64,000 bases of DNA from Prinia subflava (Eukaryota > Chordata > Aves > Passeriformes > Cisticolidae). Position 1 is the first letter of the stretch; the number at the start of each line of letters is the position of its first letter. Positions 1 to 12,300 of this stretch are shown here, piece after piece. The notes under the pieces were generated by a model that ran no database searches, was not told the origin of the DNA, and saw only the letters and a list, made by a program, of their open reading frames with translations. The stretch spans positions 21,172,692 through 21,236,691 of the forward strand of contig NC_086258.1 in the NCBI RefSeq assembly GCF_021018805.1, written 5' to 3'. A program made the position numbers and the translations under genes.

Positions 1-42
1 GGATGGTCTTTAAGGTTCCTTCCAACTCAAACTCTTCTGGGT
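1..42 (+). mobile_element. CR1 LINE 3' end (cut by window start)
   Basis: The window opens inside the typical CR1 tail (ggatggtctttaaggttcc, then ttccaactcaa). The same tail appears in full elsewhere, for example at 16240-16293. Confidence 0.8.
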
Positions 43-221
43 TGAGAAGCAGTTTTGGGATTTCTGGATGAACAAAGGACAGGTTCCCTGGGCTGGTTGG
101 TGTGGGGTTGCTCAGGAGCTCAGGTGCAGGTTGCTGTAAGGGGGACTCGGCACAGTGGCTGCTGGGGTTGGAGTCCCTCAGGGTCAAGCCTGGCTTTCCT
201 GCCTGTCTTTGCTCTCCACAG

Positions 222-383
222 GGCCTTCTGTTCTCTACCCCCGAATGCCTGAAGCAGCCCCAAGACCTGGTGAAGCTCTACCTGCATGAGTCCAACCGGG
301 TGTACCGGGATAGGATGGCTGAAGAAATGGACTGTGAGACTTTTGATAAAATCCAGCGGGAGATGGTGAAGAAATGCTACGAT
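222..383 (+). CDS. DNAH9: Dynein heavy chain exon A (end of AAA3)
   Basis: This 54-codon exon is in phase 0 at both ends. It follows a pyrimidine-rich tract ending cacag and is followed by the strong donor gtaagt. It encodes [11 protein letters not shown], then [18 protein letters not shown], a conserved helical stretch of the C-terminal part of AAA3 in outer-arm heavy chains. It is the first exon visible; upstream exons lie outside the window. The downstream intron is only about 250 bp and shows no repeats. Confidence 0.95.
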
Positions 384-3300
384 GTAAGTGTTGAGGTCTG
401 ATGAGGTCTGATTCTGATGACAGCAGAACAGAACGGGTTTATTGGAAGGGAAATCAGTACTGGGGATTTTCCTTTCCCAGTCTTTCCCTCCTGTGCCTCT
501 TTCCCCTTTTCCAATATGCAGGTGCAACTGTGTGGACATAAAGAGGCTGGAACACCGTAGTTCCCTTGGAAGGTGGCTCAGAGCTGCGGTGAGTTTTCCT
601 GTATTTGTTCTACACTATTTTCCTCTCTTTTACAGGACATTGAGGACACTTTAGAGCAGGCCAAACACATGAATATTTACTGCCATTTTGCCAAAGGCCT
701 TGGGGAACCTGGCTATAGGCCAGTTCCAAGCTGGGAAGAGCTGAACCAGATCCTCATGGAAGCCTTGGACAGCTACAACGAAGTCAACGCTGCCATGAAC
801 CTGGTACTGTTTGAGGATGCCATGTGCCACGTGTAAGGAGCTTTTCTTCCTTTATACCCCCATCATTCGTCTGTGCAGATGGTTTTGTGGAGTCTCCTGG
901 AGGATGCAGGAGTATGGATCCGTAGGCTGAGGCAAATAATTTGTAGGTCTACAGGGCTGAGTGCCAGGTCCTGCACTTGGGGCACAACTGGAATGCTGCA
1001 GGCTGGGGCAGAGGGCATGGAAAGCTGCTTGGGAAAAGGCCCCAGGGGGGCTGGTGACAGTGATGGACATGAGCCCAGGTGGGCATGAAGGCCAAGGTCA
1101 CCTGGGCAGTGCCAGCTCTGGGGTGGCAGCAGGGCCAGAGCAGTGCCTGTCCCCTGTGCTGGCATTGATTGCTGCCACATCTCCGAGACTGACATTCCTC
1201 ATCCTGCTCAAAACACAATTTCCTAGTGAATAAAATATGTATTGAAAAGCAGTGGGTAGAGAAATAGGAAAACACTCTTATTAATGAGAGGTTTTGTATG
1301 CTTCAATTTAGCTGCCGCATCAACCGCATCCTGGAGGCGCCGCGCGGGAACGCGCTCCTGGTGGGCGTGGGAGGCAGTGGGAAGCAGAGCCTGGCCCGGC
1401 TGGCAGCCTTCCTCAGCTCCCTCGAGGTCTTCCAGATCACCCTGAGGAAAGGCTATGGCGTCTCTGACCTCAAGGTGGGGGACTTGAAAAGCTGAGGTGG
1501 AGGGAAAGGAAATAAAGAGCAGAGCTTGCCCTGAAGGCTTGTTGCGTGTTGAAGAACAGAATCGAGGGGGTGACCCTGAGCCCAGGTGTGCCCAGGTGGG
1601 CAAGAGGACAAGGCCACCTGGGCTGTCCCAGCTCTGGGGTGGCAGCAGGGCCAGAGCAGTGCCTGTCCCCTGTGCTGGCACTGCTGGGGCACCTCCAGTG
1701 CTGGGGCAGCTCTGGGACACTCAGGACAGGAAGGACATTGAGGGGCTGGAGTGTGTCCAGGGAAGGGAATGGGGCTGGGAAGGGGCTGGAGCCTCAGGAT
1801 AGGCTAAGGGAGCTGGGAAAGGGGCTCAGCCTGGAGAAAAGGAGGCTCAGGGGCAACTCCTGGCTCTGCACAAGTCCCTGACAGGAGGGGACAGCCGGGG
1901 GGGTCGGGCTCTGCTCCCAGGGAACAGGGACAGGAGGAGAGGGAACGGCCTCAGGCTGGGCCAGGGAAGGCTCAGGTTTGATATTTGGGAATATTTCTTC
2001 ACTGAAAGGATTGTCCAACCCTGGCTGAGGGAGGTGGTGAAATGCCCATCCCTGGAGGGATTCAAAAGCCATGTGGATGTGGCACCTGGGGGACATGGGT
2101 TAATGGTGCCCTTGGCCACACTGGGGGAACAGTTGGATATGATGTCCTTAGAGGGTTCTTGTAACATAAAAGTTTCTGTGATCCTGAGATACTGAAACAC
2201 CCCGGACATGATGTGCTGCTGTGGAGAGGAGCAAATGCATTGCTGGAGTGTGTCTGCACAGGGCTTCAGCCAGACCCGGGCTCTCCTGGCAGTGCTCTGA
2301 GCTGGCCAGGCCTGAGAACATCCCAGCCCAGCCCTGAGCATCACCCCTCAGCTGTGCTGATGTTCTCAGTGACTGGGAAGGTTCTGAACCCATTTCTGTG
2401 TCTGACCCATGCTTTGCAGCATGTAGGTGTAACCCCTCCTGGTTTCCCATACTGGAAAAACTCAGCTCTCAGTTTTTAAAATGCCTTATAAATGTTTTTC
2501 AGCCTATTAACTTTTGCCACACAATGCTGCTAATGCTTTTAACACCAATCACCTATTATTATACCCCACATGGTCTTGCTACAGTGCATCTTTCCTAGTT
2601 CTATTTCTCCAAAATCTCTGGTCTGTTTGCAAGGCCATCGTTTGAAACTTGTTTCCTGTTCCATTTCTCTCTCAGCAATGTCTGTCCTGTCTCATGGCCT
2701 TTCTCAGTCAGCACACCTCATCTCAGAGTTTGCACACAGATGTACAGGACAGTGTGAGCGTTCAGTCAAGCTTTGAGAACCCTCTCCAAACCCATTTCTC
2801 ACGTTCCCACCTGCAGGCAGACCTGGCAAACCTGTACCTGAAGGCCGGGCTGAAGAGCGTGGGCTCCGTGTTCCTGCTGAGCGACGCGCAGGTGGCGGAC
2901 GAGCAGTTCCTGGTGCCGGTGAACGACTTCTTGGCATCAGGTACAGCCCTCGTGCTCTGCTTTCCCCTCTCCAGTGGAGCTTTGCTCCTGGTAGCACCTG
3001 GAATTCTGGAATAGACCAAGGGGCAATGATGAAATGAGCTGGAAGTTGCAGGGTTGAGCTCTGGAGTAAAAGCTGTGCTGAGGCCTCCCTGGGGAGGTGA
3101 TGCCTAAAGAGGCTGCCTGGAACAGAGGCTGGACAGAGTTGAAGGAATAAAGTAGGGATTTATTAAAAGGCCTTCAAAGGATACACCTTGGGCAGTACAG
3201 GAGCCTGGCCATGGCTACACCCTAGATAAACAGATGACTGAAGGTGAACCTCAGGAGAGAACTGAGATTCTTCAGCCTGGAGAGGAGAAGCTCTGGGGAG

Positions 3301-6300
3301 ACTTTGGAGACTCTTCCAATGCCTAAAGGGGCTCCAAAAGAGCTGGAGAGGGACAAGGGATGGAGGGACAGGGCAAGAGACAATCATTCCCTTTGAGGTG
3401 GCACAGGGTGCCCAGAGAAGCTGGGGCTGCCCCTGGATCCCTGGAAATGTCCCAGGCCAGGTTGGATGGGGCTTGGAGCAGCCTGGGATAGTGGAAGGTG
3501 TCTTTTTTACTTGTTTCACTTGTTGTCATCATCTAGAACAAAATACACCTTTTAATCTTTTTGATGAATGAGCAGTTTTCTGATTAGTGCATTTCCCTGA
3601 GTGATTAGTGCTCATATTGAAAGTATCTGGCTCAATAATGATGATTTTAATCAAATCAGATGCCAGAAAGGAAGTGAATATGTGATAAATTAAGGAAGCA
3701 CTAAAAAAATATTTGGTTGTGTGCATTTTTGGCAATCAGCTGCTTAACTATTAACTTTTTTAAGTTTTTACAATATTTTTTGTAAAAATTTTTTAACTTC
3801 TAAAATGTTTGGATGCTCTGGGAGTTATTTGGCAGCTGCTGGAAATGGCCCTGAACAGCTGCAAAAATTTTACGTGTAATTAATGCATTTGCAAAACTAC
3901 AATGGTTTTATAATATGTATGGCATATTAGGGATTTGAATATTTCTTTTGTAATCTAATTAGATTGCAGCGCTAAAAAGTATGGGATTTTCTCTACTTTG
4001 ACTCTATTCTGTGTTCCTTTCTCTTGTGTTTTTTAAGGAAGTTTGCTCTCAGAGGTGTTTATTGTTCAGCACAATGATCTTCTGTGTCCCTTTGCTGCTT
4101 CTGGGGCCCAGGGGCAGGGGTTTTACCTGAGGAGGGGACATCCCTGAGCCCCTGGAGAGGGAGGCAGCAGCGTCCCTTTGGTCTGTGACTACAACATCCA
4201 GACCTGTAAACACAAACGTGCCCTCTTCTCCTAGGGGAAATCCCAGATCTCTTCCCTGATGATGAAGTGGAAAACATCATCAGCAGTGTGAGGAATGAAG
4301 TCAGAGGCCGAGGGCTGGTGGATTCCAGGGAGAATTGCTGGAGGTTTTTCATTGAGCGAGTTCGACGGCAGCTGAAGGTGAGATGGAGCAGGTGCTGAAT
4401 GATTTTTTGCCTTTTTCCTTTCATATATTCTCTGTTCTTTACACACATATTTGTGGCCTATTATTGTGTTAGTAGCTAGTTCCAGTACTTTTCCCTATTT
4501 TTTCGCAAGCCAGAAAGACAAAATTCCAGAGCTCCAAGCCCCAGGGGATACAAAGCCTCTATCCTATCTTGGATTCTTTCTGGGAACTAAGGCAAAAAAA
4601 CAGGACATATTTTCATAAACAAAGTTTGTTTTCACCTGTGGGGGGAGAATTTAGAGAAGGTGGAACTGGGGGAAATTACCCCCTCATCTCTTATGTCTCT
4701 AATTGGTAATTTTTGTCAAATCTGCTGCTAGTCAGGGTGTTGGTAGCAGTTCAGTCAAGTCCTCCTGCAGTGACAGATGTGGTTCTGTTGAGCAATGATC
4801 CTGTAGCAGGTGCAGTTTCCTCTGAATGTCCAGTGGTGCTGAGATGGGTCTGGTCTCCCTCTGGGAATGCAGTGCACACAGGCTGTGCTGGGCTCTGAAT
4901 CCCAGGTTTTATCCAGGTGGGAATGCTGGGCTCCTCCCCTGGGTGCAGCATCTCCCATGGATGATGGAATTGTATCAGCCCTGCAGTGAGCCTGGATGGC
5001 CCATGAACAGCAGATATCCCTTGGGGGGAGGATGGGTCCTGGAAGGGATAAAGAACACAGGCCCCACCTGGTTTTAACTTTTGGTTACATCCACATTGCA
5101 ACCCATGACACCACCCTCTTGTGTTTTTGGATAAGTTTCCTGCACTGCAGCAGATTTCAGCAGTGAAAATGCTTTTGCAGTGGTTGTTTCCATGCGTTAG
5201 GGCAGCTCTGCTGCTTAAAGTTCCTGTCTCTGCTGCCATCACAACTCTGACCTCTTTCTTGGGGCTTAAATGTGTGAGCAGGTGCTGATGGGCCGAAACG
5301 ATGTGGGTCAAAAATGGTATCATAAAAACAAAGGTGTGAATTGCCTGTAGCTTTGCAGGGGGAGGAAAAGATAAAGAGCACTGCCCCACCTGGTTTTAAC
5401 AGCTGGCAATAGAATACACACTGCTGGGAACATCTTCCATTGCAACCCAAAACACCCATTTTACTCCTTTAACACTGTGTAGCCTCTGTTCTAGGCAGCC
5501 TCTCCAGGCATCAGGTGGGGTAGGATCCTCCCTGGAAGGGGCTGCAGGGGCAGGTCCCTGTCCCCCTGGCCCCCAGTGCCCCCTGTGCCCCGCAGGTCGC
5601 GCTGTGCCTGTCCCCCGTGGGGCCCAGCCTGCGGCTCCGCAGCCGCCGCTTCCCGGCCCTGCTCAGCGGCACCACCATCGACTGCTTCCAGCCCTGGCCC
5701 CGGGAGGCCCTGGAGTCCGTCAGCCTCTGCTTCCTGCGGGACATGGACACGCTGCAGGTGAGCAGCCAGCACAGCTCCCGCTGGGGACACGGCTGGCCAC
5801 AGCCAGGAGCGGCCCCGTGTCCCTCACACATATCCAGGGCAGCCGGTGGCTGTCCAGAGGGGCATCACTGGTAGCACTGAAGTGCTTTAAACTCAGCCTA
5901 ACCATCACTGAGGCACATTCCAGGTTTTTTTGGAGGGCCATGGATCTTGGCAGTGGAGCCACAGGCACCATGCTTCTGTGTGCTGGGAGGTGATGATGTG
6001 TCACTGGGAGCTGAGGTGTCACTGGGAGCTGATGATGGCACTGGGAGCTGAGGTGTCACTGGGAGCTGGTGAGGTGTCACTGGGAGCTGACAATGGCACT
6101 GGGAGCTGACAATGGCACTGGGAGCTGCTGATGTGGCACTGGGAGCTGAGGTGTCACTGGGAGCTGGTGAGGTGGCACTGGGAGCTGGTGAGATGTCACT
6201 GGGAGCTGAGGTGGCACTGGGAGCTGGTGAGGTGTCACTGGGAGCTGGTGAGGTGGTACTGGGAGCTGACAATGGCACTGGGAGCTGACAATGGCACTGG

Positions 6301-9300
6301 GAGCTGGTGATGTGGCACTGGGACCTGAGGTGTCACTGGGAGCTGATGGCACTGCCAGGGAAAGGACAGTTCTGGCAGCACAAGGACAGCCCCAAACCTG
6401 CACAGAAAATAACCTGCTGCTCTCCCCACTTGTGTCTGAGCCTCTGGAATTCTCAAGGGCAAAAACAGGTCAAGTTCTCAGTGATGACAATCTGCCACTA
6501 GAATAGAGATTTGTTTCTGTTTATTTAGTTTTTCCAGGCTGGGTTTAGGAAGAATAAAGCCTACAATGTTTCTTTTTAGGAGCGTGCACTTTTCCCATTT
6601 GTAGAGGAGAAAAGCCCAAATTTATACTTAAAAGAGCTGTTATTTTGTGGAGAAATTGCTTGGAATTAGATAACGTGTGAGATAAAAAGATATAAAAGGA
6701 GGTATAAAGTACATGAGCGACAAAGTTATTTCAGAGATAACAGTGAAAAGGGATCAGCTTAGGTGTCACACCCTGGATTGTGCTGCAGCAGAATGAAAAG
6801 TTACCAAATTCCTTTATATTCAGCACAGATCCCGTGTTATATATAGTTTTCTATTTAAAACAGTTGCTCCTCATCTTCCCATCTTCCCTTTAGGATTCAG
6901 TCAAGGATTCAATAAGCAAATTCATGGCCCACGTCCACATCAGTGTCAATGAGATGTCCCGGCTGTACCTGAGCAACGAGCGCCGCTACAACTACACCAC
7001 CCCCAAGTCCTTCCTGGAGCAAATCAAACTCTACCAGAGCCTGCTGCTGAAAAAGGACAGGGATTTAAAGGCAAAAATGGAGAGGCTGGAGAACGGCCTG
7101 GAGAAGCTCAAGAGCACTTCTGCACAGGTAAGGACTCCTTGGAGTTGGTTTTCCGTGTTGTTCTTGTCTGGTTTGAAGGAGAACTTTACAGGGAGGAAAT
7201 TTGTGCTGGATCCTGCCTCTGGTCTGGTTTGAGATGGGTTTCTGGAGGAGCAGAAGTGATGCTCTGCACTGGAGAGGAGAATGGAGAGGTGTTTCCAGTC
7301 TCTGCTGTTTGGGAGGTAACTGAAAGATTTCAGTAAATAAAATGAGATTGGGATCCAGCTGACTCTGCCATCCTCTTTTGATGGTTACATTTCAGCTGCA
7401 GTGACAAAACAGCTTAGAAAATAGAGGACAGTCAGTGATTTTTGGAGTTGCATCCAGGAAATCTACAATAACTTCAGCAAGACTCTTTCAAACTAAATAG
7501 TGCATGCTGTTAAAATGAGACTGGTGTTCATTTTTCCTTCCATTATGCTATCCATCTTTAAGGAAAGCTAATACATATCTGAAATGCACATTAGTCATCC
7601 CCAAATCCCCCTGTGAACATTCACACTGGCACTCTCCTCTGGTAATGACATGAAGTTGTTCTGGGTGTTTCCCAAACCTCTCAGCAGTGACACCTGCATC
7701 TCTACTCCCATTTTGCTCTCCATTTCATATTCTAGTAACTCTTACAAATGTTTGCTTACAAAGCTTCCAGAGTGGCAAATGAGGCTGTGCTGAAGCTGCT
7801 CTGGAGGAATTCATGGGGTTGGTGAGAAGGAAGGACTGGCAGGTCCATCCCCTTCCACCCCTCTGCTGTGGGCAGAGCTGGGGGCATCGATCACGTCTGT
7901 CATGCTTGCCTGGAGGTGATGGATGGGCTGGGCTGGTGCCTCTCAGCTCTGATATCTCCATCTCCCTTCAAACAGCCTCTGCTCAGGGAGCAGGACACAG
8001 CAGGGGTGGGCACTGCCATGTCCCCTGTGCAGGTTTTAGCATCTCCTTTTCTAGGGAAGGGGTAGCAGAGAGCACTGGCAGCACCCACCAGAGCCACCAG
8101 GCTGTGCCCTCAGTGCCCAGCTCACCTCAGCTCACCTCACCTCACCTTGTCACCAAAACTGGGAAAAACAAAAACCCTCCAATAATGTTTTTAGTGTTAG
8201 AGAATCAAGGCATTATTATATTCTGGCCAGGATGTGCAACAGAAATCATTTCATCCACACAAAGCCTGTGTGTGCAAAGAAAATCACTCCATGACACGTG
8301 AATTTTACCAGATTTTTCATGAACTTCACACAGTCAAAACCCAGAGATTCATTGGTTTGATGTTAATTGGTTCCAGGTTAGGAAGTTCTCAGTATTTGGT
8401 TTCCTGTTGGTTACAGATCTCTTCTCCTCTGATGTTAATTAGGTTCTCATTCTTTCTCTTTTCCCAGACCAGGTGTCTCTGACCTGTGCCAGGGGTGATG
8501 TTTGGAGCTGATGATCCTTGATGGTCATTCTCTTTTGTATATCTTCTGTGCTATTGCCAGTCTGTTGAGATGTTAAGTTCATTGGCCTTGCCTGGTGGAG
8601 CAATGCCCTGGAAAGAAACTTAAATTCCCTTCCCAGGGGACAAAGGCGAACAAACCTGACTGATGTTATAAAATTAAGAATTTTAAACTTGGTATATTTT
8701 CCAACAACCTCACCTCGCCCATGCAGGCAATAGTTCTGATGGACCTGTGAGGTGCTGCTGTTTCTACTGGATTCTCCCAGTGGTGGATAAGATGGATTAG
8801 GTTTAATTTTTTTGGGAGCAGCTAACATGAAATGAATCTTTTGAGAACAAATCCCGGGTCTGTTGTGACATGTGGGAAGCCTTCTGTATCCTTCAGGCTT
8901 CTCTACAGTGGGTGTTGTGTGGGCAGAGTTCTCTGATGAGCCACAGAGCAGTGGTGGAGGACTTGGAGCAATGGGAAGGATGGGAAAATCAAATCACAAG
9001 AAGGATGAAAGAGCACAATGTTGGTGTCTAGTTGCAGTGAGGCTGGGCTGAGAAAGGCCTCCTTGTGCAGGTGATTAAGATGCAGAGCAGTGAGAACAAA
9101 TATGTCAAATTCAAGTCTAAAATTAGCACTGGGAACCTAAAATTAAACACCCAAATTACCAGATGTGCGCAATAGTCAAAACTGCTGTTGATTTGAAACC
9201 AGAGTGTGGATATTTATCAGTATTGGAAATCATACCAGCACGTTCAATCCTGAAAGGCTGAACTTTGCATTCATCCATGCAAATACTTGGCCTTGGGGCT

Positions 9301-12300
9301 GAGGAAGTGAAGGGTCCTCCCTCTCACTCACTGTATCACCTGCAGGTTGTGCTTGGCAGTGATGTGCTGGGGGGGATTTTCAAAGTGAAGGTGGAGGATT
9401 TTGGTCCCTGGGGATCACCTGGCTGGGCCTTAGCTCTGGGGACTGGTGCTCATCACTGGCATCCTTCAGGGTCCACGACAAGGTAATGATGTGGTTTGTG
9501 TCTTTCTGTAGGCCTGGAGTGGCCTCAGCTCTTGTATCAGGAGCTGCAGATATTTTTTACTTTGCTTTTCCTGTCTCAAAATAACCTCTCTGCTTCCTTT
9601 TACTGTGGTTCCCTCCAGCTCCAGCTCCAGCTCCAGCTCCAGCTGCAGCTCCAGCTCCAGCTGCAGCTCCAGCTCTAGCTCTACCTTTACCTTTACCTTT
9701 ACCTTTACCTTTACCTTTACCTTTACCTTTACCTTTACCTTTACCTTTACCTTTACCTTTATCTTTACCTTTACCTTTACCTCTACCTCTACCTCTACCT
9801 CTACCTCTACCTCTACCTCTACCCCATCCTTTTTTTCTTCCCTTTGGAGATTTGCACACCTCGATGCTGTTGCCCAACTTTCCTCCTCCAGCAATGTTTT
9901 ACAACCATCTCTCCCTGCGGACGGCGGCATCCTCAGCACTCAGGGAAGCTGAAGCCTCCTTCCTATTAGAAGATAATGGATTAGGAAGATGTGTGGGATG
10001 AGTCATTTGTTTTTCAGAGTGCTGTGTGCCACCGAGGGGTCAGCGCCCATTGCTGAGTAATTGTGAGCATGGCTGTGGTTAATATTGCATCACTGGATTC
10101 CAGAGTCGAGCCTGGCTGGCGCTATCAATTAATCGCTGACCTTTTGATGTATTTTGTGTTCTTGAAACAAGGCAGGGACAATCAGATAAAATGAGTCTTC
10201 TGGGAGCCTGCCCTCCAGGTTTTCTTCTCTTTAATAATTTTTCTCATGCTGTTCTGGTGGAAGGCAAGGGCTTCTCCCTTCCTTTCCCTGATGAAGTCAC
10301 AGCACATTACCCTTGAATTTCTCATTTGCTCTGCTCTTTCCCTTTCCACCCCACATTACTAATTGCTTATCAGATTGTTCTGCACTCAGGAAGCTGCTCA
10401 CAGGTTTCTCATAGAATCACAGAATTCTTTGGGTTGGAAGGGATCTTAAAGATCATCCTGTTCCACCCCCTGCCATGGCAGGGACACCTCCCAACATTCC
10501 AGGCTGCTCCAAGCCCCAGTGTCCAGCCTGGCCTTGGGCACTGCCAGGGATCCAGGGGCAGCCACAGCTGCTCTGGGCACCCTGTGCCAGGGCCTGCCCA
10601 CCCTCCCAGGGAAGGATTTCTTCCTGATAGTCAACCTAACCCTGCCCTCCTTCAGTTTGAAGTCATTCCCCTTTGTCCTGTCACTGCAGGCCCTTGCAAA
10701 CAGTCCTTCTCCAGCATTCTTGCTTTTTTAAATTCCTGACAAAACCATTTCCCCTTCCATTTCTGTGTGCTTGGCAGGGCATTGTCTGTTCCCCGGGGCT
10801 GAGCTTACACCTGCTCTTTGTGCTGCTGTTGAGTGCCTGTGGATTTTAATCCCCTGCTTGTTTTGTCCTGGCGTGTAAAGCCCTGGAGCTTTGTGTGTGT
10901 ATCCAGCACACAAAGGCTGATTTCTGGGCAGAAGGTCACAGCCGTATCAGCCATCAGCCACTTCAATTTCCTGCAGCCCCCAGAGAGTTGGGGCTGAACA
11001 AGGAGGTGCTGCTGGGTTTGTCACACGCAGGGATTATGTGCTCGTGTGAGCCTGGATTTACAGCCGTGCCTTTGTGCTGGTGAGAGCAGTCCCTCAGAGC
11101 CAGCAGCAGGGGATGGTAATGGATGGAGGGCGTGTGGAGAGCCCTGAAAAACTGCTCTCCACGTGAGGCCCATGCCAAATGTCAACAGCTTCAGTTTATG
11201 GATTGTAAATTGTCCTCTCCCTTCTGGTATCAAAATGGGTATTGCTAAAACCAGTGTCTGCCTTCCCTTCCTGTGAGTATCTTTGTGTGGGTAAAGATAT
11301 ACCCCAGGAGCTCTAAGTGAACCTTTATGAGCCTGAGGTGAGGCATTGAAAACCTCCATGGCATACCCAGAGTCTGGGTAAATTCACTGAAATGGGGATT
11401 GTAGCAGGAGGCTTTCTGCCTGCAAGTGAGAGCCTGTGTGAGCTCATCTGATGTCACATTTAAAGCCCCTTGACCCTCGGAGCTCTGCCAAGGGCTGGAC
11501 CTGTCAGCAGATCCCAGCTGCAATCTTTCTGTGGGGGAAAAATGGTGTTAGGAAGAAGTTCTTCCCTGGCAGGGTGGGCAGGCCCTGACACAAATGCCCA
11601 GAGCAGCTGTGGCTGCCCCTGGATCCCTGGCAGTGCCCAAGGCCGGGCTGGACAGGGCTTGGAGCAGCCTGGGACAGTGGAAGGTGTCCCTGCCATGGCA
11701 GAGGGAGTGGATGATCTTTAAGGTCTCTTCCAACCCAAACCATTCCATGTTTCTGTGATTCCTGCAGGACTGATGGTCTCAGAGCAGGTGCTGGAGGGTG
11801 AGCAGGAGCTCAGGGAGGTCCTGGGGCACAGGTCCTCCTCCAAACCACCGTGTGCCTGGGTTTGCTGCTGGACAGGCTGAGGAGATGAAGTGTGGCTGAG
11901 CTGTAGCCTTGTCACACCCACGAGCAAAGGGAGCAGCAGGCTCTTGCCAACAGCTGGAAACGTTCCCCTCGCTGCCAGTGATGCCTGGAGAGGCTGCCTG
12001 GGACAGAGGCTGGACAGAGATAAAGGAATAAAGTAGGTGTTAATTAAAAAGCCTTCAAAGGGTACACCTTGGGCAGTACAAGAGCCTGGCCTTGGCTCCA
12101 CCCAAGATGGACAACAGGTCAGGAGTTTTCACACTTTTATAAGTTTTGGTCCACTTCCATATTGGGGTTAATTGTCCAGTTGCCCTTCAGGTGATGCAGT
12201 CCCACCCTCCCAGTTTGCTCTCCTCAATTTGCTGCTGTTTGCATTTGCACTTTCTGGGCCTGAAGCTGCAGCGGGGTCCTTGGTTCTGGGGCTGGAAAAG

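Noticed and set aside
4751..5389. 212-codon minus-strand open frame as a gene (and the similar one at 19623-20306)
   Set aside because: Both lie within LTR family A, have no recognised domain and are broken in the other two copies. Kept only as a question in the findings.
5898..6462. Ser/Ala/Pro-rich minus-strand repeats as a mucin-like protein
   Set aside because: Products of the minisatellite on the antisense strand, open in several frames at once.
9682..9780. Interstitial telomere repeat
   Set aside because: The unit is TACCTT, not TTAGGG/CCCTAA.
9466..9952. 157-codon minus-strand frame with EV/KV/EL runs and a Ser/Thr-rich plus-strand frame
   Set aside because: Translation of the hexanucleotide microsatellite; no stop can arise in a period-six array of this kind.
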